Assembly: GCA_963707515.1 (NCBI GenBank)
Contig: CAVPQI010000001.1
Span: 1,550,001-1,614,000, forward strand
Origin: Sva-07 sp963707515
Lineage (GTDB): Bacteria; Actinomycetota; Acidimicrobiia; Acidimicrobiales; Ilumatobacteraceae
Reading direction: 5' to 3'
DNA length: 64,000 bases
The notes under the pieces were generated by a model. The model was not told the origin of the DNA. It did not search any database and worked only from the letters and a program-made list of their open reading frames with translations. The position numbers were made by a program, and so were the translations under genes. Below are positions 15,955 through 24,317 of this stretch, piece after piece. Numbering within the stretch: position 1 is the first letter of the stretch; every line of letters begins with the position of its first letter.

Positions 15955-18644
15955 CGCTCGTCGACGATCCCCCACGCCTCGAGGTCGACGCATCGGCCCC
16001 GGTGCGGGTCGGTGGCAACGTCAATGTGTCGTCGTGGAACCTCGCCGCCCGCCTGGCGCGTCGCGAGGTGCGGCGGCGGCCGGGTCGAACGGCGCTCGTC
16101 GCCGCCCTGGTCGCGCTGCCGGTCCTGGCGATGACCGTGGCGCTCATCGTCGCCGGCTCCCATGGCCCGTCCCCGCAGGCCGTGTTCGAGCGGGACCACG
16201 GGGATGCCGACCTCGTCGTGTTCGGCTTCGACCCCGACGTGGTCGCACCGGCGCTCCCGGCGGGCTCGCGGGCCATCGCCGTGACGACGGCCGCCACACC
16301 GCTCGAGGTCGCGGACGGCACGACGACGCCCTACCTCGACTTCCGCGTCGTTCCCTTCGACGACCCGATCGTCGACGGCATGTTCGACGTCGTGGCGGGC
16401 GAGACCCCGTCGACGGCCGGCGAGGTGCTGCTGGACACCGCGCTCGCCGCGGACCTCGGTGTCGGTGTCGGCGACGCGGTCGAGCTGGCTCGACCGGCAG
16501 GCTCATGGACGGTGTCCGGATTGGCGTCGACGTCGGCGGGCCACCTCCCGGTGTTCGCCGTCGCCGAGTTCGACGAAACCCGATTTGCCAGCGACCGCTC
16601 GTCGTCGGTCACCCTCGTCGACTTCCCCGACGACATCGGTCTGGAGACGCTGGAGCGCGCCTGGGAGGAGGCCGGCGACGGGGTCGGGGTCCCGGCGCAC
16701 CTGTCACCGCGACTGATGGAGGAACTCGAGGCGCGGGCCGTCGCCGGCGGCCGGCCGGCGAACTCGCTCCCGTGGGCCACGTTCGGCGCCGACGACGGCG
16801 TCGAACCCCGGGCGCTGGCGTGGGGTTGGATCGCCGGTGCGCTCGGCCTCGCTGCGATGGGCGTGATCATCGCCGCAGCCTTCGCCGTCAGCTCCCGACG
16901 GCAGCTGACGACGATCGGCCAGCTGAGCGCCAACGGTGCGTCTCCCGGTCTCATCCAGCGCACGCTGTGCCTGCAGGGCGTGTGGAGTGGGGCCGCCGGT
17001 GCAGCCCTGGGGGTCGGCGGCGGGCTGCTGCTCGCCGCCCTCGCCGCCGGGCCGATCGACCTCCTGGTCGACCGGACCGTGTCCTGGCGCTGGTCGGACG
17101 TCCCGGCGCTGTTGATCATCGCCGCGACGGGCGTGACTGCCGGCGCCGTCGCGGCGCTGGTGCCGGCACGCACGGCAGCGCGGATTCCCACGTTGACGGC
17201 ACTCGCCGGGCGTCGCCCCCGGGCCGGATCGCCGCGCCGGCTCGTCACCGCCGGGCTCGCCCTGGCGATCGGCGGGACGGGCCTGCTGACGCTGGCCGCC
17301 CTCGCCGCACAGGGCACCAGCCAGCACGACGACGCGCTGGCGGCACTCGCGATCCTCGGTGGCCTCGGGATCGTCGGTGGCATCTGCTGCGCCAGCCCCC
17401 TCGTCGCCGACCTGATCGGGCGGAGCGCCGGACACCTGCGCGGCAACTGGCGGCTCGCGGCGCGCAGCCTCGGTCGGGCGCGGGCGCGCAGTGCCGGCGT
17501 GATCACCGCGATCGCCATGGCCGGGGCGACCGTGATCGCGGCGATGACGCTGGTCGGCACGCTCGCCACCGACGAGCGCCGTGTCCCGAGTGTTCCCGAC
17601 GACACCGTGATCGTCGAGACGCTCGGGATGCGGGACGACCCGGTGACGAACACCTCCGAACGATTCGGGGTCCCGCTCGACGACGCCGTCGTCGCGCGGG
17701 TGCGCGAGATCGTGCCGGACGCCGTGGTCACGCCGCGACGGGTCGCCGTCGGTCCGCCGACGGATCCACGGGGCGGGCAACCCGCGGGCTATCTCATCCT
17801 CGACGACGGCATGCGAGCACTGATCGGACTGTCCGACGACGAGTGGGCGCGCCTCGCCGACGTCGACGTGCTCCATCTGTGGACCGGTCCGCAGTCTGAT
17901 CTGCTCGCCCCGTTCGAGATCGAGACGGTGACGGGACCGGCGCAGGTCGTCGCCAGTCGCCTGCCGCCGGCCGCCAGGTCGACGGGTGGCAACGGCTTCA
18001 CTGGCGACGCCATCACCGCCGACCTGGCTCGCACCCTCGGGTTCGAGATCATCGACGGTGGTGTGGTCGTCACCGCCCCCGATCCGCTCACGGGCGATCA
18101 GCGCCGGGCGCTGTCTCGACTCGATGACGAGCTGCGCTCCGCCCGGCCGGACGCCTTCGTGGAGCCCGGTGACCCCGTGGTGACGGCGGACTCCTGGTCG
18201 ACCGAGGCCACCCTGCTGCTCTTCGACCGGCCACCCAGCGGTCTCTCGCTCGCCACGATCCAGCTCATCGCCATCGGCATCGGTCTCGGCTTCACGTTGC
18301 TCGTCGTGGCGATCGGACTGTCGCTCGCGGCGACCGAGAGCGCCGACGAGCGCGCCGTGCTGTTCGCGCTCGGCGCATCGCCACGCTCGACGCGCACGCT
18401 CGCCGCCGCCAAGGCGGCACTGCTCACCGTCGTCGGGGCCGCCCTCGCCGTGCCTGCCGGCTTCGTCCCGGTGGCCATCGTCATCCGGGCCGACGACAGC
18501 GGTTCCGGCCTCACGTTCCCGTGGCTGACGGCGCTCGGCCTCCTCGTCGTGGTCCCCGTGATCGCTGCCACCTCGACGGCACTGGCCTCGCGGGTCGCCC
18601 AACGGGTGCGTCCCGCCCAGCTGTCGGACCTGCCGATGGACTGA
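15951..18644 (+). CDS. FtsX-like ABC transporter permease
   Basis: This is an 897-residue membrane protein. A first transmembrane helix near residues 42-65 (ALVAALVALPVLAMTVALIV) is followed by a large extracytoplasmic domain to about residue 285. Then come two FtsX-type bundles (helices near 290-315, 340-365 and 385-405, plus 430-475), a second periplasmic domain, and C-terminal helices near 765-790, 820-840 and 855-880. This duplicated layout is typical of MacB-like exporters that handle lipids, peptides or drugs. The start overlaps the ATPase stop. No substrate can be assigned. Confidence 0.9.
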   Translation: MTLVDDPPRLEVDASAPVRVGGNVNVSSWNLAARLARREVRRRPGRTALVAALVALPVLAMTVALIVAGSHGPSPQAVFERDHGDADLVVFGFDPDVVAPALPAGSRAIAVTTAATPLEVADGTTTPYLDFRVVPFDDPIVDGMFDVVAGETPSTAGEVLLDTALAADLGVGVGDAVELARPAGSWTVSGLASTSAGHLPVFAVAEFDETRFASDRSSSVTLVDFPDDIGLETLERAWEEAGDGVGVPAHLSPRLMEELEARAVAGGRPANSLPWATFGADDGVEPRALAWGWIAGALGLAAMGVIIAAAFAVSSRRQLTTIGQLSANGASPGLIQRTLCLQGVWSGAAGAALGVGGGLLLAALAAGPIDLLVDRTVSWRWSDVPALLIIAATGVTAGAVAALVPARTAARIPTLTALAGRRPRAGSPRRLVTAGLALAIGGTGLLTLAALAAQGTSQHDDALAALAILGGLGIVGGICCASPLVADLIGRSAGHLRGNWRLAARSLGRARARSAGVITAIAMAGATVIAAMTLVGTLATDERRVPSVPDDTVIVETLGMRDDPVTNTSERFGVPLDDAVVARVREIVPDAVVTPRRVAVGPPTDPRGGQPAGYLILDDGMRALIGLSDDEWARLADVDVLHLWTGPQSDLLAPFEIETVTGPAQVVASRLPPAARSTGGNGFTGDAITADLARTLGFEIIDGGVVVTAPDPLTGDQRRALSRLDDELRSARPDAFVEPGDPVVTADSWSTEATLLLFDRPPSGLSLATIQLIAIGIGLGFTLLVVAIGLSLAATESADERAVLFALGASPRSTRTLAAAKAALLTVVGAALAVPAGFVPVAIVIRADDSGSGLTFPWLTALGLLVVVPVIAATSTALASRVAQRVRPAQLSDLPMD

Positions 18645-18661
18645 ACCGGCGGTGCCAGCGA

Positions 18662-19579
18662 TCAACGACGTCGTGACCAGCCGTCGTGGAAGGAGCGCAG
18701 CTTGTCCGGGTTGGCGATCGTCATCACCTCGGCGACCTTGTCGTCACGCCAGGCGAGCACGTTGAGCAGCAGCGGCCGGCCGTGGCGCACGACGTAGACG
18801 CCGACGTCGCCGTTGACGTCGACGCGGTGCACCTCGTCGGCCGGATCGAGCCCTCGACGGGAGATGTTGACGAGCAGTGTCGCCACGCGGCGGGGCCCGA
18901 TGACCGGGCGTCGTGCCGCGTGGTGCTCGGCGCCGCCGTCGGCGACGTACACGATGTCGTCGGTGAGCATGGTCGCCAGGTGTTCGACATCACCGGCGAA
19001 GACGGCCGCCAGGAAGGCGTCGGAGAGCTGGCGGACCTGTTCGGGTCGCGGGTCGACTCGCGGTCGCCCGTCGCGGACGCGCTGGCGGGCTCGCTTGGCG
19101 ATCTGCCGGGTCGCCGGTTCGGCACGCCCGACGCTCGCTGCGATCTCGTCGAATGGCACGTCGAACACATCGTGGAGCAGGAACACCGCCCGCTCCACGG
19201 GCTGCAGCGTCTCGAGCACGCGGAGGAAGCCGAGCGTCAACGAGTCGGCAGCCGCGGCACGTTCGGCGGGATCGGTCGCCGCGTCCTCGGCGGTGCCGGC
19301 GAGCGGCTCGGGGAGCCACGGTCCGACGTACTGCTCACGTCGGGCCGTCGCCGAGGTGAGCCGGTCGAGGGCGACGCGGGTCGTGACGGTGGTCAGCCAC
19401 GCGGCGGGGTTGTCGACCGCCGTGCGGTCGGTGCGCTGCCATCGCAGCCACACGTCCTGTACCACGTCGTCGGCGTCGTCCGGGGTGCCCGTCATCCGAT
19501 AGGCGAGCCCACGAAGCCGCGGGCGCTCGGCCTCGAACGTCGACGTGTCGGCGGACGTGATCGAGGCCTCGCCGCTCAC
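18662..19579 (-). CDS. ECF41-like RNA polymerase sigma factor (SigJ type) with SnoaL-like C-domain
   Basis: This 305-residue sigma factor has region 2 RLRGLAYRMTGTPDDADDVV followed by QDVWLRW, and region 4 LQPVERAVFLLHDVFDVPFD followed by EIAASVGRAEPATRQIAKRA. A C-terminal SnoaL-like domain has DDIVYVADGGAEHHAARRPV. That combination is the ECF41 group, where the C-terminal domain takes the place of an anti-sigma factor. GTG at 19579 overlaps the stop of the amine oxidase (GTGA). ECF41 genes usually sit beside an oxidoreductase, decarboxylase or epimerase, which fits. Confidence 0.9.
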   Translation of the reverse strand: MSGEASITSADTSTFEAERPRLRGLAYRMTGTPDDADDVVQDVWLRWQRTDRTAVDNPAAWLTTVTTRVALDRLTSATARREQYVGPWLPEPLAGTAEDAATDPAERAAAADSLTLGFLRVLETLQPVERAVFLLHDVFDVPFDEIAASVGRAEPATRQIAKRARQRVRDGRPRVDPRPEQVRQLSDAFLAAVFAGDVEHLATMLTDDIVYVADGGAEHHAARRPVIGPRRVATLLVNISRRGLDPADEVHRVDVNGDVGVYVVRHGRPLLLNVLAWRDDKVAEVMTIANPDKLRSFHDGWSRRR

Positions 19580-20820
19580 ACCCTGACGCTCCGCGAGACG
19601 TGGGCGACCGCCCGTCGAGCGGCCTCGTCGGCGCTCGCCACCACGGCGTCGGCGAGGTGGCCGGTCCGTCCGACCCAGTCGCCGGCGAAGAAGACGCCAC
19701 GATGGTCCGGCAGTTCGACATCGGGTCGGCCGGCCAGGCCGCCGAGTTCGGCGGTGGCGATCGCCGTCACGGTCGTCATGCGGTGAAGGTAGCGCTCGTC
19801 GACGACCATCTCGTCGGTGATGCCGGCATGGCGGGCGAACGCCCGCAGCGCGGCGCGATCGGGTTCGGCACCCGGTGATCCCGGCAGGGCGAGGTACTGC
19901 CCGAGCGACACGCTGGCGCGACCGACCGGCGTCATGTCCTTCACGCAGCCGTGGTCGGACAGGTAGATCGGCTCGTCGACGCCGATCACGAAGCGGTGTT
20001 CGGCGGGCGCCGTGAGCGCCAGGTCGAGCACGGCCGCCTCCGACGGGGGGCCGACGACCAGTTGCTGGCCGGTCAGCCGACTCGCCACGTCGGGACCGCC
20101 GGCGGCGATGATCACCGCCGCCGCGTCGGGGAGCTCGGTGATCACGTCGCCCCGTTCGATCGTGCCACCCGCCGCCACGACGGCGTCGGCGAGCTGGGTG
20201 ACGAGGCGCTCCCACCCGCCGTCGAGGTAGCGAACGCCGGTACCGAGCCCACGTTGCAGCTGCAGCAGGCCGACCTCGGCACTCAGTTCACCGGGTGCGT
20301 TGACGTACGCGCTGAGGCGGATCAGTGCTTGCAGCACGGCCGCGGCGCGGGGCCGGTCGGTCGTCGCCGCCACCCAGTCGTCGATCGTCGATCCGGCGAG
20401 GGAGGCGCTGTCGATCGAGCCGAGACGGCCGAGCACCTTGGCGAGGTCGACCTTGTCCCGCGTCCCGACGATGCGCGTCGCCGCCATGGTCGCCGCGTTG
20501 CCGGGCGCCAGGTGGGCGACGCCGCCGACGACCATTCGCCCGCCGCGGGTGGCCGGCGGCACACCGGTGAGGACGACGCCGAGGCGTTCGAGCACCGCCT
20601 CCGCCTCGCCGCCCCGGTAGAGGGCGTGCGGTCCCTGGTTGAAGCGGTAGCCCTGACGCTCGTCGGTCGTCGCTCGGCCGCCGAGACGTGTGCGCTGTTC
20701 GTGGACGACGACGGGCAGTCCGAAACGGGCGACCAGGGCCGCTGCGGTAAGTCCGGCGAGGCCGCCACCGATGACGTGCACCGTGTCGCGATCGCCGCGG
20801 TTGGAGTGGTTGGCGTTCAT
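19576..20820 (-). CDS. FAD-dependent amine oxidase/protoporphyrinogen oxidase-like protein
   Basis: This is a 414-residue flavoprotein. VHVIGGGLAGLTAAALVARF is the dinucleotide-binding GxGxxG fold, followed by HEQRTRLGGRATT. Near the C-terminus GVFFAGDWVGRTGHLADAVV is the FAD-contacting segment of the amine oxidase/phytoene desaturase superfamily. The substrate cannot be read from the sequence. It overlaps the ECF41 sigma gene by 4 nt and is probably co-transcribed with it and part of the same response. It diverges from the VOC gene. Confidence 0.85.
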   Translation of the reverse strand: MNANHSNRGDRDTVHVIGGGLAGLTAAALVARFGLPVVVHEQRTRLGGRATTDERQGYRFNQGPHALYRGGEAEAVLERLGVVLTGVPPATRGGRMVVGGVAHLAPGNAATMAATRIVGTRDKVDLAKVLGRLGSIDSASLAGSTIDDWVAATTDRPRAAAVLQALIRLSAYVNAPGELSAEVGLLQLQRGLGTGVRYLDGGWERLVTQLADAVVAAGGTIERGDVITELPDAAAVIIAAGGPDVASRLTGQQLVVGPPSEAAVLDLALTAPAEHRFVIGVDEPIYLSDHGCVKDMTPVGRASVSLGQYLALPGSPGAEPDRAALRAFARHAGITDEMVVDERYLHRMTTVTAIATAELGGLAGRPDVELPDHRGVFFAGDWVGRTGHLADAVVASADEAARRAVAHVSRSVRV

Positions 20821-20879
20821 ACCTGTCCGACGACGCAGCCCGGCGAGATGTGACAGGGCTCTTGTCGTACCGTGGACGC

Positions 20880-21392
20880 ATGGGCAGGGGTGCATTCCGG
20901 ATGGGACGCCTCGATCACGTGCACGTCCGCGTGCCGGATCGAGCACAGGCTGCGGCGTGGTACGCGGAGCACCTGGGGTTCGAACCCGTCGAGGCGTACG
21001 ACTTCTGGGCGTCGGGTGTGCAGGGCGGCCCCTTGCAGATCTCTGCCGACGGCGGCAGGACCACGCTGGCGTTGTTCGAGGCCAACGAGCGCTCCCCGAT
21101 GGAGGCGCAACGCTTCGGGGTCGCGTTCAGCGTCGACGCCGAGTCGTTCATCGCCTTCGCTCGAGCGCTCCCCGGCGAGATCCTGACCCCGACGGGCGAG
21201 CCGCTGACCGTCGACGACGTCATCGATTTCGACCTGTGCTGGGCGTACGACCTCGCCGACCCGTGGGGCAACGTGTACGAGCTCAACTGCTACGACCACG
21301 ACGCGGTGCGGGAGCGGCTGATCGTGCCGAACGGCGTCGTCGCCCAACGGAAGTGGCCACGCGAGCTCTACGACGACTACCGATCGGGCTGA
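20880..21392 (+). CDS. VOC (glyoxalase/dioxygenase fold) family protein
   Basis: This 170-residue protein has the betaalphabetabetabeta VOC pattern: RLDHVHVRVPDRAQAAAWYA then EHLGFEPVEAYDFWA in the first half and FDLCWAYDLADPWGNVYELN in the second. His in DHVHV and Glu in VYELN are candidate metal ligands. ATG at 20880 has TACCGT (20868-20873) six nt upstream, suggesting a leaderless message. A second ATG at 20901 would also give a complete domain. The reaction is unknown. Confidence 0.85.
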   Translation: MGRGAFRMGRLDHVHVRVPDRAQAAAWYAEHLGFEPVEAYDFWASGVQGGPLQISADGGRTTLALFEANERSPMEAQRFGVAFSVDAESFIAFARALPGEILTPTGEPLTVDDVIDFDLCWAYDLADPWGNVYELNCYDHDAVRERLIVPNGVVAQRKWPRELYDDYRSG

Positions 21393-21488
21393 GGCGTGCC
21401 GGCGGGCCTCGACGGTGCTGGCCGGCCATGGGTCGTCCGCTGTTCATGACCCGGCAACCCTGTGACACCCCTTGGTCATGATGGGGGT

Positions 21489-22759
21489 ATGGACACGGGG
21501 GTCGTGATCGAGCGGGTGCAGCGGGTGGCCGCCGCCCGCGTCGACGTGTCCGCCGACCGGACCGGCATCGAAGCCGGGTTACGCGACGTGTCGGCGATCC
21601 GGGCGTGGTGCGATGCCAGCGAAGCCGACCTGGTGCGCCAGTTGGCCGAGGTGGTGTCGTTTCCCGAGGCGGTGATCACCGACGCCACCCACGACAGCAC
21701 CACCAACGCCGCCAAGACGATCGAACGATCGAAGACATTGGATGCCGCCGTCGACTTGGCGTCGGCGTTGGACGACGGGGCGATCACTGCCGGTCACGTC
21801 GACGCCGTGACCCGTGCTGCGGGTGGTCTCGATGCCGGTCAACGCGAGGCCCTGATCGAACGCTGCGATCGCCTGTCGACGTTCGCCAGCCATGCCACCG
21901 TCGACCAGTGGCGCACCAAGGTCCGCCAGGTGGCGTGCGACGTGCAGCGTGCTGACGGTCTCGACCGGTTGGAACGTCAGAAGCGGGCAACCACCGTGTC
22001 GACCTGGGTCGACGGTGAAGGGATGTGGAACCTGCGCGGACGGTTCGATCCGCTCACCGGCGTCACCCTCGCCACCCGGTTGGATCACACCGTCGACACC
22101 GTGTTCGCCGACACCGTCCCCGCCACCGCACCCGCCGATCCGATCGAACGCAACAAACACCTCCGTGCCCTCGCCCTCGCCCGACTGATCACCGGCGACG
22201 CACCCACCCCACGGGCGGGTCGACCCGAGTTCGTCGTCGTCATCGACACCACCGCGACACGAACACCACCGACGAGCCGAACACCACCGGCGCCCCCGGC
22301 ACGACGTCCGACGAGCCGGAGTGGGACGTCACCTGGCCGATCCCGGTCGACATCCCACTCCGCATCCTGCGCCAGATGATGAACGAACCCGACGCCAACG
22401 TGCACACGGTCGTCGTCCGCAACGGCATCGTCCTCCACGCACCGGGCGAACTCGACCTCGGACGCACGACGCGACTCGCCAACAAGGCGCAGCGACGAGC
22501 ACTGCGCGCTCTGTACTCCACGTGCACCGTGCCCGGCTGTTGTGTCCCCTACGACCGCTGCAAACTCCACCACATCACCTGGTGGCGCAACGGCGGCACC
22601 ACCGACCTCTCCAACCTCGCGCCGTTGTGCACCGGCCACCACACCAACATCCACCACGACGGATGGACCATCACCCTCGGACCCAACCGAGAACTCACCC
22701 TCACCCTCCCCGACGGCACCATCATGACCACCGGCCCACCCAACCGGCGCGCGGCATGA
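21489..22759 (+). pseudogene. DUF222/HNH endonuclease (13E12-type), frameshifted
   Basis: The first frame (21489 to about 22255) encodes a DUF222 region ending in PRAGRPEFVVVIDT. The reading then continues in another frame from about 22260 through DEPEWDVTWPIPVDIPLRIL to an HNH domain with CTVPGCCVPYDRCKLHHITW, LAPLCTGHHTNIHHDGW and the stop at 22759. Joined, this is a normal-length (~420 aa) 13E12-family protein of the kind present in many copies in actinobacteria. A single 1-nt indel near 22250-22262 explains the break: either a young pseudogene or a sequencing error. Confidence 0.8.
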
Positions 22760-22858
22760 GCCGCGGTAACTGCCTTCCGTTCCGGCCATTCCGTGTCGGC
22801 GATTGCGGACATCGCCTGTCCGGGGGCGGCACTAGCGTTCGCGGCATGGTGGAGTCGA

Positions 22859-22886
22859 CATGGTGATCGCAGCATGGTGATCGCAG
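22859..22886 (+). repeat. 14-bp tandem duplication before the MoaD-like gene
   Basis: Two exact copies of CATGGTGATCGCAG (22859-22872 and 22873-22886) are followed by a third partial copy that contains the ATG used for the MoaD-like protein. The duplication creates extra in- and out-of-frame ATG/GTG codons between a -10-like TAGCGT (22833-22838) and the gene. Confidence 0.9.
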
Positions 22887-22887
22887 C

Positions 22888-23160
22888 ATGGTGACGGTGC
22901 ACTTCACCGCCAACCTGCGCCGGCACGTCGAATGCCCCGAGCTCGAGGTCACCGGGGGCACGGTCAGCGAGGTGCTCGAGGCCTACTTCGGCGTGCACCC
23001 CGCCGTGCGCAGCTACGTCCTCGACGAGCAGGGGGCGGTACGGCGACACGTCGCCGTGTTCGCCAACGGATCGCAGATCGGCGATCCGACGACGCTGTCC
23101 GACCCGGTCGAGCCGGGCTCGGAGATCTACGTGATGCAAGCGCTCTCAGGAGGCACCTGA
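22888..23160 (+). CDS. MoaD/ThiS-like ubiquitin-fold protein
   Basis: This 90-residue protein begins MVTVHFTANLRRHVECPELE, has VSEVLEAYFGVHPAVRSYVL and GAVRRHVAVFANGSQI, and ends EIYVMQALSGGT. This is the beta-grasp fold of MoaD/ThiS sulphur carriers. The C-terminus is GG followed by one Thr, so the diglycine is not terminal and would need trimming before thiocarboxylation. No moaE, moeB or thiF-like gene is adjacent. Instead it is one nucleotide from a BNR beta-propeller gene, so the two are surely co-transcribed. Confidence 0.85.
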   Translation: MVTVHFTANLRRHVECPELEVTGGTVSEVLEAYFGVHPAVRSYVLDEQGAVRRHVAVFANGSQIGDPTTLSDPVEPGSEIYVMQALSGGT

Positions 23161-23161
23161 C

Positions 23162-24259
23162 ATGGCTGGAGACGAACTCCTCGTCGGCACCCGCAAGGGG
23201 CTGTTCACCCTCGTCGACGCCGGCGGTCGTTGGCGGGTCGATCACGTCGACTTCGTCGGCGAGCCGGTGACCGCCGTGGTGCGCGAGCCGGAATCGGGGC
23301 GCACGTGGGCGGCGCTCGGCACGGGTCACTTCGGCGTCCACATCTGGCGCCGCGACGACGGGGCGTGGCGCGAGGTCGGCGCACCGGTGTACCCGCCGCG
23401 CCCCGACGATCCGGCCGACGTCAACCCGATGACCCGTGAGCCGACGCCGTGGACGACGTTGCTCGGTTGGGTGCTCGAGCTCGGTGCCCGCCCCGACGAG
23501 TTGTGGTGCGGCACGATCCCGGGCGGCCTGTTCCGTTCCCGTGACGGTGGCGACTCGTGGCAGCTCGAACGGTCGCTGTGGGACCACGAGACCCGGCCGC
23601 AGTGGTTCGGTGGCGGCTACGACTGGCCGGGCATCCACAGCATCAGCCTCGACCCCCGCGACCCCGACCGCGTCGCCGTCGGCATCTCGTGCGGCGGCGC
23701 CTGGTACTCGACCGACGACGCCGCGAGCTGGCAGGTGTCGACTGGCATGCGGGCCAACTTTCTGCCACCCGGCGAGGCCGACGTCCCGTACCAACAGGAC
23801 CCGCACCGGCTCGCCCGATGCGCCGGCGACCCCGACATCATCTGGAACCAGCACCACGACACGTGCTTCCGGTCGGTCGACGGCGGTCGCACGTGGACCG
23901 AGATCGAGCACCGCGCCCCGTCGCAGTTCGGGTTCGCCGTTGCCGCCCATCCGACCGACGGCGGGGTCGCCTGGTTCGCCCCGGCGGTCAAGGACGAGCT
24001 GCGGGTGCCGGTCGACGGTCAGGTCTGCGTATCACGCACGACCGATGGCGGGAAGCACTTCGACGTGCTCACCGACGGGCTGCCCGGGCCCGACGCCTAT
24101 GACCTCGTGTACCGCCACGGGCTCGACGTCGACGCCACCGGTGAACGGTTGATGATGGGTTCGACGACCGGCTCGTTGTGGTTCAGCGGGAACGCCGGCG
24201 ACCGCTGGGAGACCGTCAGCGTCAACCTGCCGCCGATCAACGTCGTCCGCTTCGCGTAG
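23162..24259 (+). CDS. BNR/Asp-box beta-propeller (sialidase-like) protein
   Basis: This 365-residue soluble propeller has Asp-box motifs SRDGGDSW, STDDAASW, SVDGGRTW and a weaker TTDGGKHF, and begins DELLVGTRKGLFTLVD. It resembles the exo-alpha-sialidase/YVTN-type family, but I cannot see the catalytic Arg triad of true sialidases, and there is no signal peptide, so it is likely cytoplasmic. It lies 1 nt after the MoaD-like gene. That pairing suggests a protein partner or modification role rather than glycan cleavage; this is inference. Confidence 0.8.
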   Translation: MAGDELLVGTRKGLFTLVDAGGRWRVDHVDFVGEPVTAVVREPESGRTWAALGTGHFGVHIWRRDDGAWREVGAPVYPPRPDDPADVNPMTREPTPWTTLLGWVLELGARPDELWCGTIPGGLFRSRDGGDSWQLERSLWDHETRPQWFGGGYDWPGIHSISLDPRDPDRVAVGISCGGAWYSTDDAASWQVSTGMRANFLPPGEADVPYQQDPHRLARCAGDPDIIWNQHHDTCFRSVDGGRTWTEIEHRAPSQFGFAVAAHPTDGGVAWFAPAVKDELRVPVDGQVCVSRTTDGGKHFDVLTDGLPGPDAYDLVYRHGLDVDATGERLMMGSTTGSLWFSGNAGDRWETVSVNLPPINVVRFA

Positions 24260-24317
24260 CACCCAGGCGCCCGCGCACGACCAGTCGCCGGCGAGCAGCG
24301 ACGGGTACCGTTCACAC

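Noticed and set aside
16704..18665. 653-residue minus-strand frame opposite the ABC permease
   Set aside because: The plus-strand permease has helices and operon overlaps; the antisense frame is Arg/Gly/Asp-rich noise.
19667..20215. N-terminal extension of the ECF41 sigma frame to 20215 (517 residues)
   Set aside because: The extra 212 residues are antisense or alternative-frame reading of the amine oxidase; the GTG at 19579 overlaps that gene's stop and gives a normal ECF41 length.
22798..22816. GGCGAT/ATCGCC hairpin after the DUF222/HNH gene
   Set aside because: A 6-bp stem in GC-rich DNA is expected by chance and is not followed by a T-run.
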